Source of the DNA: Clostridium sp. AWRP
Lineage (GTDB): Bacteria; Bacillota; Clostridia; Clostridiales; Clostridiaceae
Length of the DNA: 64,000 bases
Reading direction: 5' to 3'
Assembly: GCF_004006395.2 (NCBI RefSeq)
Contig: NZ_CP029758.2
Span: forward strand, 2,418,001-2,482,000
Shown: one piece after another, positions 25,220-34,242 of the stretch
How positions within the stretch are numbered: position 1 is the stretch's first letter
Layout of the letters: every line of letters begins with the position of its first letter
Notes under the pieces: generated by a model
What the model was told of the DNA's origin: nothing
Seen by the model: the letters and a program-made list of their open reading frames with translations, nothing else
The model's database searches: none
Position numbers and translations under genes: made by a program

Positions 25220-26119
25220 ATGGACGTTAGTGTAATAGGTGTACCTATCTTTTTTGGTTCTGACAAAAAAGGTACAGAATACGGTCCTAAAAAGTTAAGG
25301 CAAAAAAATATAATAGATATTTTAAATAAAAGTGGCCATACGACTTATGATGCTGGAGATATCCATGTTTTAAATATACCTGAAGATGAGAAATATACAT
25401 TTAATTCTCATATGAAGTATTTAAAACCAATACTAGATGCAAATAAGAATTTAGCTCATCAAGTTTACAGTTCACTATGTGCCCATAGTTTTCCCTTGAC
25501 CATAGGCGGTGATCATTCTATAGGTCTTGGAAGTCTTTCAGGTACAAGCAAATACAATGAAAATATTGCAGTTATATGGCTAGATGCCCATGGGGATATA
25601 AATACAGATAAAACTTCCCCTTCAGGTAATGTACATGGAATGCCCCTTTCAGCTGCTATGGGATTTGGGTATGATAAACTTTCTAATCTCTATTATAAAG
25701 GTCCTAAAGTAAAGCCAGAAAATGTATTTATACTAGGTGCTAGGTCTTTAGATGAAGGTGAGCAGAATCTTTTAAAAGAGCAAAATATAAGTGTATACTC
25801 CACCGATGACATTCATGTAATGGGTATAAAAAATATAATGGATAAAATTTATTTAAAATTAAAAAGAAATAAAATACAATCTCTTCACTTGAGTTTCGAT
25901 ATAGACGTTTTAAATCCTCAATTAGTCCCTGGAACAGGTACCCCAGTTAAAAAAGGCATAAACGTTACAGAAGTTAAATATATATTAAAATATTTAATGG
26001 AAACCGGACTTGTAAAATCCATGGATATGGTGGAGTTAAACCCTAAATTGGATCGAGATGATAAAACTTCTAACTTATGTATAGATTTGCTTTCCTGGAC
26101 TTTTCAGCATTTAAAATAA
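25220..26119 (+). CDS. rocF: Arginase
   Basis: A 299-residue ureohydrolase splitting arginine to ornithine and urea in the cytosol. Manganese ligands are His99 (GGDHS), Asp122-His124-Asp126 (WLDAHGDIN) and the Asp pair in SFDIDVLNP (about 226-234). The run of motifs TSPSGNVHGMP and GARSLDEGEQ matches Bacillus RocF closely, so arginase is favoured over agmatinase. The ATG follows TTAGGGAGGTAACTTAA. No other roc genes are near. Its stop codon is inside the terminator hairpin. Confidence 0.92.
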   Translation: MDVSVIGVPIFFGSDKKGTEYGPKKLRQKNIIDILNKSGHTTYDAGDIHVLNIPEDEKYTFNSHMKYLKPILDANKNLAHQVYSSLCAHSFPLTIGGDHSIGLGSLSGTSKYNENIAVIWLDAHGDINTDKTSPSGNVHGMPLSAAMGFGYDKLSNLYYKGPKVKPENVFILGARSLDEGEQNLLKEQNISVYSTDDIHVMGIKNIMDKIYLKLKRNKIQSLHLSFDIDVLNPQLVPGTGTPVKKGINVTEVKYILKYLMETGLVKSMDMVELNPKLDRDDKTSNLCIDLLSWTFQHLK

Positions 26120-26150
26120 GGAAGGGACATATGCCCTTCCTTATTTTAAA
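26110..26150. terminator. Bidirectional terminator with both stops inside
   Basis: A perfect 17-bp stem (TTTAAAATAAGGAAGGG with its complement) has the 7-nt loop ACATATG. It contains the TAA of the arginase gene (26117-26119) and the TAA of the convergent flavodiiron gene (26146-26148). Confidence 0.92.
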
Positions 26151-27315
26151 GTAAATTTAAAAATTCATTTATAAACTCGTCTGCTTCTTTTAGCTTTTCT
26201 TCATTAGGTACAAATTTGAATCTAAAGCCGCTAGCTACTTTAAATTTCAATGACTTTAATCTCTCTGTGAGCATAGGCACACCTTCACCGCTCCATCCAT
26301 AAGAACCAAATGCACCAGCTGCCTTTCCTCTATTTGTTATAGCACATACAAGTGAGAGCATATCCCATGCAGGTTTCACTGCATCTTGGTTTATAGTAGG
26401 TGAGCCCACTAATATACCTGAAGCTCCTTCAATGAGAGAAATAGCCTCTTCCATAGGAATAGAAGTTATTTCATGTGCCTCTGCCTTTATTCCTCTTGAA
26501 TTAATTACATTTTCTATATATTTAGCAACTTTTTCTGTATTTCCATAAGCTGATATATAAAATATTTGAACATTTTTTTCTTTAGATTCTGTAAGAGCCC
26601 ACTTCCTATAGGATTCAATAGATTTCTTTATGTCATCTATATGAACAGGTCCATGACTTGGACCTATCATATCAAAATCTAAATTCTTAATTTTATCAAG
26701 ACCCATAAGTACAAATTTTTTAAATGGTCCCATTATTACATCAAAATAATATTTCATCTCATAATCATAATCAGCTGAATTGTCAGTAATTGAACCTTTA
26801 GGGCAATAGTGACATCCTAGAAAATCACAGGTAAATAATACTTTTTTACTTTGTATATAAGTAAACATCGTATCAGGCCAGTGTAAATTTGGTGACTTTA
26901 TAAACTGCAAATTGGTATTTCCAAGACTCAATTCATTTGGGGCTTCCATACTCTTAAATTCTTTATTTGTTATATCCTTTAAATACATCAAAGCTGCTTT
27001 AGTACCTATTACAACAGCTTCAGGATATAAGTCAATGAGTTTTGCAAGTGATCCACTATGATCAAGTTCTGTATGCTGTACTATTATGTAGTCAATATTT
27101 CTTTTACCTATTATACCTTTTATATTTGATATATATTCTTCAAAAAAACCATTTTTATCCTTTACAGTATCTATTACTGCTACTTTTTCATCGTCAATTA
27201 AATAAGAATTATAAGTACTTCCTTCTTTAGTATTCATTATTATGTCAAAGATTTTTAGTTCAGGATCTTTTACACCAATCCAATAAATATTTTCTTTTAA
27301 TTTTACATTTTCCAT
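26146..27315 (-). CDS. Flavodiiron protein (A-type flavoprotein)
   Basis: A 389-residue protein with an N-terminal metallo-beta-lactamase diiron domain (ligands His81, Glu83, Asp85 and His86 in HTELDHSG, a His in LHWPDTM, an Asp in TCDFLGCH and a His in GPSHGP) and a C-terminal flavodoxin domain (FMN loop [10 protein letters not shown], about 252). Such proteins reduce O2 to water, or NO to N2O, and protect anaerobes. The electron donor is probably a rubredoxin encoded elsewhere. The ATG follows GGATGGTGAATTGCT. Confidence 0.93.
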   Translation of the reverse strand: MENVKLKENIYWIGVKDPELKIFDIIMNTKEGSTYNSYLIDDEKVAVIDTVKDKNGFFEEYISNIKGIIGKRNIDYIIVQHTELDHSGSLAKLIDLYPEAVVIGTKAALMYLKDITNKEFKSMEAPNELSLGNTNLQFIKSPNLHWPDTMFTYIQSKKVLFTCDFLGCHYCPKGSITDNSADYDYEMKYYFDVIMGPFKKFVLMGLDKIKNLDFDMIGPSHGPVHIDDIKKSIESYRKWALTESKEKNVQIFYISAYGNTEKVAKYIENVINSRGIKAEAHEITSIPMEEAISLIEGASGILVGSPTINQDAVKPAWDMLSLVCAITNRGKAAGAFGSYGWSGEGVPMLTERLKSLKFKVASGFRFKFVPNEEKLKEADEFINEFLNLL

Positions 27316-27482
27316 AGCAATTCACCATCCTATTTTTTTAATATGAATACATTTATATTTTATCTAACTATTGATATTTTATCACATAATTTGAAAAATG
27401 TAAAACTAAATATTTGGTAATAATAATTATTTTTTAATTATATTTTATACATGACATTATATCTACAAAATTAACCTCATAG

Positions 27483-29780
27483 CTAAATATTTTCAATAAG
27501 TTTAGACTTTTCACCTGAATAAAATATATATTCCATATGAAGTGCCCTTGTAAGAACTACATATAATATCTTTCTATCAAGTTCATTTTCACCATAATTG
27601 TCTTCACTGCAATTGTAAATTACACTACAGTCAAACTCCAATCCCTTTGTCATATAAGATGGAATTATTATGTTTTCAAAACTTAAATTATTGTCATTTT
27701 CCCTTACCAGACTCCAACTATAAGAACTGTACTTTTTTAAATACTCTCTGATTTTCTTACACTGATCATAGGTTTTGCCTATGACAGCTATGCTTTTCTT
27801 ACCTGCACTGTAAACTTCCTCTACAATCATATCTAAAACATCACCAAATTCTCTATTGTTTTTAAATTCTATTACTTGTGGTACTTTACCATGTCTAAGT
27901 ACTGGTACTGCAGGTTTTAGATTGTTTTCCTGAAGCTTAAGAACCTTATTTGCAAATTTTATTATTTCCATTGTAGAACGATAACTGTGTTCAAGTTGAG
28001 TATATTTTGCATTAGAATCAAATACATCTTCTATTAAATCTTTCCAACTAGCTATTCCTTTATAATAGTATATACCCTGTCCCAAATCTCCAACTATAGT
28101 CATGGAATCATTTATGCTAATTTCTTTTAAAATGATCATCTGAAAAGCACTATAATCCTGCGCCTCATCCACTACAATGTGCTTGTATTTGAACTTTTTA
28201 GAAACTCCTTCTATTTTAAATTTCAAATAACAAAGAGGAGCCAAATCATCACTATCTATTACTTTTTTTTCTCTATTTTCCTTTACCTCCTCTTTTATAT
28301 TATTCCATATGTTCTCTGAAATATTTCCCTTTATAATTCTGTCAAATACTTCTTTGTCATTTAAAAACTCTTCATAAAGATTTTCTGTATTAATCTCACT
28401 CCATCTATTGAAATAGCATTCAAACGCCTGTATTGCCCTATTTTTAGTGTCTTTCTTCTTTTTATCTCTTTCATTGTATACGCTTGTGAGTGTCTTTCTT
28501 CTATCTGGACCATCCTCCATGCTTTTCTTCAGCCTTGCAATCATATATTCATAATAAAAGTCTATTTTGTCCATTATTTTATTTATTTTATCATCTATTT
28601 TTAGCAAAAAATATCTCTTTATCTCATGCTTTCTATTATTTATAGGCAGATGTTTCATATCACTTGAATACAATCTGCATATTTCTTCTTTATTAAACAG
28701 GATATAATTATCTATCTTTATATCATCAATATTTACATCTCTTTCTTCTACATATTCTATATATCTATCAATTAAATTTTTATATAAAATGCTTCCCCTA
28801 ACGCGACTGGATTCAAGTGTGTTTTCTACATCACTGTATTTTTTATTTTCTATTATGCTGGACAGTTTTTTATCTTTGGTATATACTTTGCTTTTTAAAT
28901 TCAAAATCTGGCAACACATTTTTTCAAAAGTTACCTGTTTGACTTTTTCTATGCCTAAATTTGGGAGCACATCTGAAATATAGTTCAAAAACAATTTATT
29001 AGGGGCTACAACTACAATATCTTCCCCCTGAATTTTACCTTTATATCTATAAAGTAGGTAGGCAAGTCTATGAAGTGCTACTGTAGTTTTTCCAGAACCT
29101 GCAGATCCTTGAACTACAAGTGAAATATTTTTTTCAGTTCTTATTATATTATTTTGTTCCTTTTGTATGGTAGCAACTACATCCTTAAGTTTGCTATTTG
29201 CACTTTGTTCCAAATTTATTTTTAAAAATTCATCTACCAGGACATTTTCATTTTCATCTGCGGACTGGAGTATTATTTCATTTATTCCTTCATCAAAAGC
29301 ATCTTTCAATTTTCCATCTTCAATCAAGAATTTTCTCTTTAAATTAAGTTCTCCATTTATTATACCTTGAGGAGATCTATAAAAAGTTTCTCCTGAAACT
29401 CCACTATAATAAAGATCTGCTAGAGGAGCTCTCCAGTCAATTACCTTTTCATCTCCCTTTTCCATATCTCCAAGTCCAAATTTACCTATATAGAAAGTCT
29501 CTTCTTCTCCCTTGTATTCTCTAAAATCAACTCTTCCAAAATAAGGCTTATTCTTACTTTCCATATATTTTTCAAGATTCTTATGAGTTATATTATATAG
29601 CTTTTCTTTTGTTTCTAATTCTTCATTATATTTACCTCTAGATTGTTTTCTAAGTCCATCTATAATTATTTTTAGCTTTTCATCTTCCGAATTTACGTTT
29701 TTAATCTGAGCATCTATCCAATTCAAGGTTTCTTCTAAATGTTCTTTTTCATTTTCCATATCCATAACATTTATAGCCAT
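27483..29780 (-). CDS. HelD-type superfamily 1 helicase/ATPase
   Basis: A 765-residue UvrD-like protein. The N-terminal coiled-coil arm (about residues 6-70) precedes Walker A GSAGSGKTTVALHRLAYLL; Walker B is VDEAQDYS, and motif VI lies in YVVLTRALH near the end. The arm and the long insertion within domain 1A are typical of HelD, which binds RNA polymerase and clears stalled complexes. ATG at 29780 follows GGGAGGTAAAAGAT; 32 upstream in-frame codons lack a ribosome site and are rejected. Confidence 0.88.
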   Translation of the reverse strand: MAINVMDMENEKEHLEETLNWIDAQIKNVNSEDEKLKIIIDGLRKQSRGKYNEELETKEKLYNITHKNLEKYMESKNKPYFGRVDFREYKGEEETFYIGKFGLGDMEKGDEKVIDWRAPLADLYYSGVSGETFYRSPQGIINGELNLKRKFLIEDGKLKDAFDEGINEIILQSADENENVLVDEFLKINLEQSANSKLKDVVATIQKEQNNIIRTEKNISLVVQGSAGSGKTTVALHRLAYLLYRYKGKIQGEDIVVVAPNKLFLNYISDVLPNLGIEKVKQVTFEKMCCQILNLKSKVYTKDKKLSSIIENKKYSDVENTLESSRVRGSILYKNLIDRYIEYVEERDVNIDDIKIDNYILFNKEEICRLYSSDMKHLPINNRKHEIKRYFLLKIDDKINKIMDKIDFYYEYMIARLKKSMEDGPDRRKTLTSVYNERDKKKKDTKNRAIQAFECYFNRWSEINTENLYEEFLNDKEVFDRIIKGNISENIWNNIKEEVKENREKKVIDSDDLAPLCYLKFKIEGVSKKFKYKHIVVDEAQDYSAFQMIILKEISINDSMTIVGDLGQGIYYYKGIASWKDLIEDVFDSNAKYTQLEHSYRSTMEIIKFANKVLKLQENNLKPAVPVLRHGKVPQVIEFKNNREFGDVLDMIVEEVYSAGKKSIAVIGKTYDQCKKIREYLKKYSSYSWSLVRENDNNLSFENIIIPSYMTKGLEFDCSVIYNCSEDNYGENELDRKILYVVLTRALHMEYIFYSGEKSKLIENI

Positions 29781-29920
29781 ATCTTTTACCTCCCGTATAC
29801 TATAGAAGTTTATAGTTTTTACAATAAATATACAAGTACAAAAATAAATTTTATATTTAATAACGCTGTATGTCAAGATAAGAAGACCTTACTTCATGCT
29901 TTATCCAAAACCTTACTTTA

Positions 29921-29949
29921 TTGATTGTTTAAACAAATAACTGTATAAT
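29921..29949 (+). promoter_or_regulatory. Promoter of the peptide deformylase gene
   Basis: TTGATT (29921-29926), a 17-nt spacer and TATAAT (29944-29949) lie 32 nt ahead of the start codon. Confidence 0.75.
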
Positions 29950-29981
29950 TTAAATATACTTACTTAGAGGAGGTAATACAT

Positions 29982-30452
29982 TTGGCCGTAAGAGAAATAT
30001 TGAAGTTTGGTGATAAATTACTTAGAAAAGTCAGCAGGAAAGTGAAAAATATAGATGAAGAAACTTTAGGCATTGTACAAGATTTAAAAGATACTTTATA
30101 TGCTAGTTCTGGAGTTGGATTATCTGCTCCACAGATAGGTATTCTTAAGAGAATAATATTTATTGATTTGAGAAAAGAAAATGCCAATCCTGTAATCTTA
30201 ATAAACCCTAAAATAGTAAAAAAAATGGGTAGAAATGAAGGCCCAGAAGGCTGTCTAAGTTATAATGGATATGAGGGTATTGTAGTTAGGCCTAAAAGAG
30301 TAATTGTAGTAGGTGAAGATATAAATGGAAATGAAGTTAGATACAATGCAGAAGGACTATTTGCTAGGGCTTTTTGTCATGAAATAGATCATCTAGATGG
30401 GATTTTATATACAGATAAGGCAAAGAAAATATACAAAGTAGATGAGTTCTAA
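29982..30452 (+). CDS. def: Peptide deformylase
   Basis: A 156-residue iron/zinc enzyme removing the formyl group from nascent proteins at the ribosome. The three motifs are complete: GVGLSAPQIG (44-53), EGCLS (89-93) and HEIDH (133-137), supplying Cys91, His133 and His137 as metal ligands. The TTG start follows TTAGAGGAGGTAATACA. Length suits a clostridial type-1/3 enzyme. The gene stands alone, without the fmt that often follows. Confidence 0.95.
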   Translation: MAVREILKFGDKLLRKVSRKVKNIDEETLGIVQDLKDTLYASSGVGLSAPQIGILKRIIFIDLRKENANPVILINPKIVKKMGRNEGPEGCLSYNGYEGIVVRPKRVIVVGEDINGNEVRYNAEGLFARAFCHEIDHLDGILYTDKAKKIYKVDEF

Positions 30453-30553
30453 TTGAACTAACTATATTAGTAAAAAATTTCAAGAAATCTAAATTCTTCT
30501 GAAAACTTGTACCCCAAACAGTTCAAAAGGGTGAAATCCGAGATACATATAAA

Positions 30554-30596
30554 AACCGGTAACTTGATAGTATAAATTTATATCAAGCTATCGGTT
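30554..30596 (-). terminator. Terminator of the ABC-exporter operon
   Basis: CTTGATA pairs with TATCAAG, extended by AACCG with CGGTT beyond a small internal bulge; a T-run follows on the minus strand. It lies 58 nt after the last permease gene. Confidence 0.7.
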
Positions 30597-30654
30597 GTAT
30601 AATTTTTCAAGATCATTGTTTAAAATCCATATTAGATTTTTTAAAATCATTTAA

Positions 30655-31770
30655 TTATAGTTTCTCTGTGCAAATCGCATGATTAAGTAACATACCAAAT
30701 CCAATAAACACCATAACCATACTTACCATAACTGCATATGGTCTCCAAAGCCCCATATCAAAACAAAATCCAGACACCTCACGTATCACCTGTGATGATG
30801 CCATAGGAAATGCATTTAATATAAATTGAGAAAATTCCCACGGTACCTTAATGAATAAAGCTATGATGATATAGAAAATATTTATTGCAATTCCTATTGC
30901 TCCCGCCAAACTTGTATTTGCTGTTCTGTAGGATATCCACCCCATAACAGTTGTTAAAGCCAGTACTCCTAAAAGTTCACTTATAAGCATCAAAAGCATT
31001 CCATCTCCTAATGTAAAATTACCTATAGAAAATAATGCAAATACTTTCAAACTACTTTTCAAAGTCTGAAATCCTGTAACGGAACCTAGAATTAGCACTG
31101 TACTAAGTGTTGCTACTAATGTTAACAATAGACCATATATCATAATTGGCAAAAGACGAAGCGCCATCATTTTTTTTCCTAGTTTTGTTGCATAAATAAT
31201 TTCCATACTACCATCTTCCATACTATCAGAATAGGTAGCTGCTGCAAAAAATGTAACCATAAAGATAATTATTAGATAAGGAAACTTAAGATTATCAATT
31301 CCCAAATTCCAAAAATAACATCCAGGATACTTAACAAAAGGTGTTTTTACCTTGTTTAATTCCTTAAGTGCCTTTTTCTGATCCTTTTGAGGGATTTTTT
31401 CTATAAGTGCAATTGATTTTTTTCTCCAGCATCCATAAAAATTCTTGGCATAAGCATCAGGGTAATCTTGAATTCTTTTTTCACAGTACAGCATTCCAGG
31501 GTAAACTTCCACTAAACCCTGTATAAAAGTTACAAGCGGTTGATACTTTATTTCCTCTGATTTTTGATCTCTCACATTTTTTAGTCCCAGCCATAATTTG
31601 TCTTCGGTCATTTCACCAGAATACACAGCCTCCTCTTTCATCACTTCAGGTAGATTTTTCTCTCCTCCTATCAACGCCACACTTAATCCAGCGGTCAAAA
31701 GGAATATTCCTATTATTGAAAAAAGTACATGCCTTGTAAAAAGTCGTCGCTTTAATTCTTGATATATCAC
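30655..31770 (-). CDS. ABC-2-type permease, small subunit of an exporter
   Basis: A 371-residue membrane protein with one N-terminal helix (about 14-34), an extracytoplasmic loop of about 120 residues and at least five further helices. The loop carries GEMTEDKLWLGL, which recurs as GEMTEDKFQRGC in the neighbouring permease, so the two subunits are paralogs. GTG at 31770 is 7 nt after AAGGAGGT. It probably pairs with the 408-residue permease and the ATPase as a heterodimeric exporter for a peptide, drug or lipid-linked compound; the substrate is unknown. Confidence 0.8.
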   Translation of the reverse strand: MIYQELKRRLFTRHVLFSIIGIFLLTAGLSVALIGGEKNLPEVMKEEAVYSGEMTEDKLWLGLKNVRDQKSEEIKYQPLVTFIQGLVEVYPGMLYCEKRIQDYPDAYAKNFYGCWRKKSIALIEKIPQKDQKKALKELNKVKTPFVKYPGCYFWNLGIDNLKFPYLIIIFMVTFFAAATYSDSMEDGSMEIIYATKLGKKMMALRLLPIMIYGLLLTLVATLSTVLILGSVTGFQTLKSSLKVFALFSIGNFTLGDGMLLMLISELLGVLALTTVMGWISYRTANTSLAGAIGIAINIFYIIIALFIKVPWEFSQFILNAFPMASSQVIREVSGFCFDMGLWRPYAVMVSMVMVFIGFGMLLNHAICTEKL

Positions 31771-31774
31771 CTCT

Positions 31775-33001
31775 TTACCTCCTTCTATAGTTTAATGCTG
31801 TGAATACTGTACTAAGTAAAAATGTAATTCCACTCACTATAAGTAAAATTGACGGCATCCAGAAAACTTTTCCCAAAATTGTTGTCATAGGAAATTTCCC
31901 TAATTCTACAAATTCTGGATATAAAAATACTACTCCTCCTGGTAACAATATCTTAATTGCATCCATAATAGGAGCGTTTATATTGATAAATATACCGAAA
32001 ATAAAAGCCCCTAATATTGTCAATACACAAAGCTCAATGGCTCTTGATGATTTTTGGGCTTTAGACGAAATCCATGTAGCAAAGCTTGCTATAGTTAAAA
32101 TTCCTACTGCTCCAAAAATAAATAATTTTTTAATTAATTCTCCTTCATTGTAGGGAAAAAAACTTTTGCCCGAAACCTGTATTGATGTATTTAAAGCATC
32201 ATGAGGCAATGAATTTCTAAGAAGTATAACATAAACACCTACTCCACAAAGATAAATAATAAATGCCATAATCCATGGTATAACAATCTTTGCTGTAGTA
32301 AGACTTTTTCTACCTTTCATTGTAGCTTTTATAATTTCATCCATTCCATTTTCTTTATCTCTTGCTATAATAGGACCTGCAAAAATTCCCACCATAACCA
32401 TAAGCACAAATGAAAAAATCATCATGTGTTCAATTCCATCATCCCATTCTTTAAATCCACTGTAATAAATATAAGGTTTTTTCACATTATCCCAGGTTGA
32501 CAGAGCTAATGTCTTTTCACTTTGATTATGTGCATTTTTATCAATATAATTGCGATAATATAAATCTTCATTTTCATAAAAATGCTTTCCCTCATCCTTA
32601 GGAATATGCAAAAGATCCTTTGTAGATTCTCCTCTCATGTTTCTAAGTCTTAACTCCTGCATAACCAAGATATCAGCATAAACAGCATGATTCAATAAAT
32701 CTTTGCTCATCACAATGTCACTATCTTTCTCACCCTTTAATGAGTGAAGTAACGCATCACAGCCTCTTTGAAATTTATCTTCAGTCATTTCTCCTGCAGT
32801 AACGTTTCTATCCTTAGCTGCTGCTTCTATTGCCGATTTGCCTTTATATCCTTTGTAACATCCTGTCTGCATAAAATCTTCAGTGGCTCCCCCTACAATA
32901 AACCACGCCCATAATCCTGCCAGCGTAATTGAAATTAAAATATATATCAGTAGTCTTTTAAGGCTAAGCTGTCTTTTTAACTCTTGAAAAAACACATCCA
33001 T
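31775..33001 (-). CDS. ABC-2-type permease, large subunit of an exporter
   Basis: A 408-residue protein with an N-terminal helix (about 16-37), a loop of about 160 residues outside the cell (Cys48 and Cys84 are available for a disulfide), then about five helices. The cytoplasmic segment RDKENGMDEIIKATMKGRKS after helix 2 is the coupling-type region also seen, diverged, in the partner (DSMEDGSMEIIYATKLGKKM). Lies 2 nt after the ATPase gene and 4 nt before the next permease gene. The ATG follows GAAGGAGGTATAAAA. Confidence 0.8.
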   Translation of the reverse strand: MDVFFQELKRQLSLKRLLIYILISITLAGLWAWFIVGGATEDFMQTGCYKGYKGKSAIEAAAKDRNVTAGEMTEDKFQRGCDALLHSLKGEKDSDIVMSKDLLNHAVYADILVMQELRLRNMRGESTKDLLHIPKDEGKHFYENEDLYYRNYIDKNAHNQSEKTLALSTWDNVKKPYIYYSGFKEWDDGIEHMMIFSFVLMVMVGIFAGPIIARDKENGMDEIIKATMKGRKSLTTAKIVIPWIMAFIIYLCGVGVYVILLRNSLPHDALNTSIQVSGKSFFPYNEGELIKKLFIFGAVGILTIASFATWISSKAQKSSRAIELCVLTILGAFIFGIFININAPIMDAIKILLPGGVVFLYPEFVELGKFPMTTILGKVFWMPSILLIVSGITFLLSTVFTALNYRRR

Positions 33002-33003
33002 TT

Positions 33004-33867
33004 TTATACCTCCTTCACTTTTGAAAGATAAAAATCATTAAGAGAAGGTGAAACCAATTTACTATTTGGCAAGGGAACATCGGCAATATAACGAATTGTA
33101 ACCTGTCCCTTATCTTCATTTCTAAAATTCATAATCCTATATTCTTTTTCTACCTCTCCCATATCTCTTTCTGAAACAACTGTTTCAAATACATTGCCAG
33201 CAAGTGTTTCAATTAAAGAACGATTTTCTCCCTCTGCGATTACTTTACCTTTTTCCATGAGTACAAGATAATTAGCAATAAATTCAATATCTGAAACAAT
33301 ATGCGTAGACAAAATAACAATTTTTTCTTTACTTATTGTGGTTAAATATTGACGAAATTTTCTTCTCTCTTCTATATCTAAACCAGCAGTAGGTTCATCT
33401 ACTATTAAAATATCAGGATTATTTAACATGGCTTGACATATTCCAACTCTACGCTTCATACCTCCTGAGAGCTTATCCAACTTTTTCTTTCTAACTTCCA
33501 ATAAATTAAATTGATTTAATAATTCATCGATTCTCTCATTTCTTAACTTTTTATTAATACCTTTTAAAACTCCAATATAATGAAGAAAATCTTCCACTGA
33601 CTGATTTTTATCATATCCAAATTGCTGAGGCAAATATCCTATTTTATCTAGATATGTAGCCTTAAGTTCATTAATATTTACATCATTAAGCATTATTTTT
33701 CCACTAGTTGGCTTTATATTTCCAACCAACATTCTCATTAATGTAGTTTTTCCTGCACCATTTGGTCCCAAAAGTCCCCAAATTCCTGGAGTAAATTCAA
33801 GATTCATATTACAGGCAGCTTTTAAATCTTTAAATTCCTTAGAAAGATCGTAAATTGTTAACTTCAT
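33004..33867 (-). CDS. ABC transporter ATP-binding protein
   Basis: A 287-residue ATPase. Walker A is LLGPNGAGKTTLMRMLVG (about 31-48), the signature is LSGGMKRR (about 133), Walker B ILIVDEPTAGLD and the H-loop LSTHIVSD. It belongs to the CcmA/NatA-type exporters. It is followed by two permeases and preceded by the two-component genes 34243-36031, an arrangement common in antimicrobial-peptide resistance. Its ribosome site GAGGAGGAAGAAAC lies right after copy 3 of the structured repeat (33887-34011), which would be in its mRNA leader. Confidence 0.9.
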   Translation of the reverse strand: MKLTIYDLSKEFKDLKAACNMNLEFTPGIWGLLGPNGAGKTTLMRMLVGNIKPTSGKIMLNDVNINELKATYLDKIGYLPQQFGYDKNQSVEDFLHYIGVLKGINKKLRNERIDELLNQFNLLEVRKKKLDKLSGGMKRRVGICQAMLNNPDILIVDEPTAGLDIEERRKFRQYLTTISKEKIVILSTHIVSDIEFIANYLVLMEKGKVIAEGENRSLIETLAGNVFETVVSERDMGEVEKEYRIMNFRNEDKGQVTIRYIADVPLPNSKLVSPSLNDFYLSKVKEV

Positions 33868-33886
33868 GTTTCTTCCTCCTCAAAAT

Positions 33887-34011
33887 TTATCCAATGACTA
33901 CCTGCTCTAATACTCCCACGCACTCTGTAAAAGCGACTATCACCAAATCAAAGATTTGGGATATCTGCTTTTCTCCAAGTGGGAGCAAAGAGCAGCTACG
34001 TCCCTGGATAA
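33887..34011 (-). repeat. Structured intergenic repeat, copy 3 (full form)
   Basis: A 125-nt element. The outer stem TTATCCA/TGGATAA, then GAC/GTC, CTGCTCT/AGAGCAG and CTCCCAC/GTGGGAG, and an apical long hairpin built from AAAGCGACTATCACCAAATC and GATTTGGGATATCTGCTTT. Pairing is nearly continuous end to end. On the minus strand it ends 19 nt before the ATPase start codon, next to its ribosome site. The gap 33868-34242 holds this, a second hairpin and the sensor-kinase terminator. Confidence 0.75.
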
Positions 34012-34012
34012 G

Positions 34013-34076
34013 TTCTTCTAAGACTCAGATGAAGAAAGGTATTCCTCATAAGCAAACTCCACCTGAGTCTAAGAAT
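34013..34076. other. Hairpin flanking repeat copy 3
   Basis: TTCTTCTAAGACTCAG pairs imperfectly with CTGAGTCTAAGAA across about 33 nt. It is in the same relative position as the hairpins beside copies 1 and 2. Confidence 0.55.
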
Positions 34077-34140
34077 TACTTAATAAATATGCATTATGAA
34101 ATAACCTCTTAGTTCATCTCTAAGAAGGTTATATAATAAA

Positions 34141-34186
34141 AAACCTTTCTTTTACCCTAAGTATACCTAAGATAAAAGAAAGGTTT
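34141..34186 (-). terminator. Terminator of the two-component operon
   Basis: AAACCTTTCTTTTA pairs with TAAAAGAAAGGTTT, with more pairing in the loop region, and TTTTTTATT follows on the minus strand. It separates the sensor kinase from the ABC operon. Confidence 0.88.
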
Positions 34187-34242
34187 ATTCATAAATTATT
34201 TAGCAATTATAAAGATTTTATTAAGGAATATATATAAATTCC

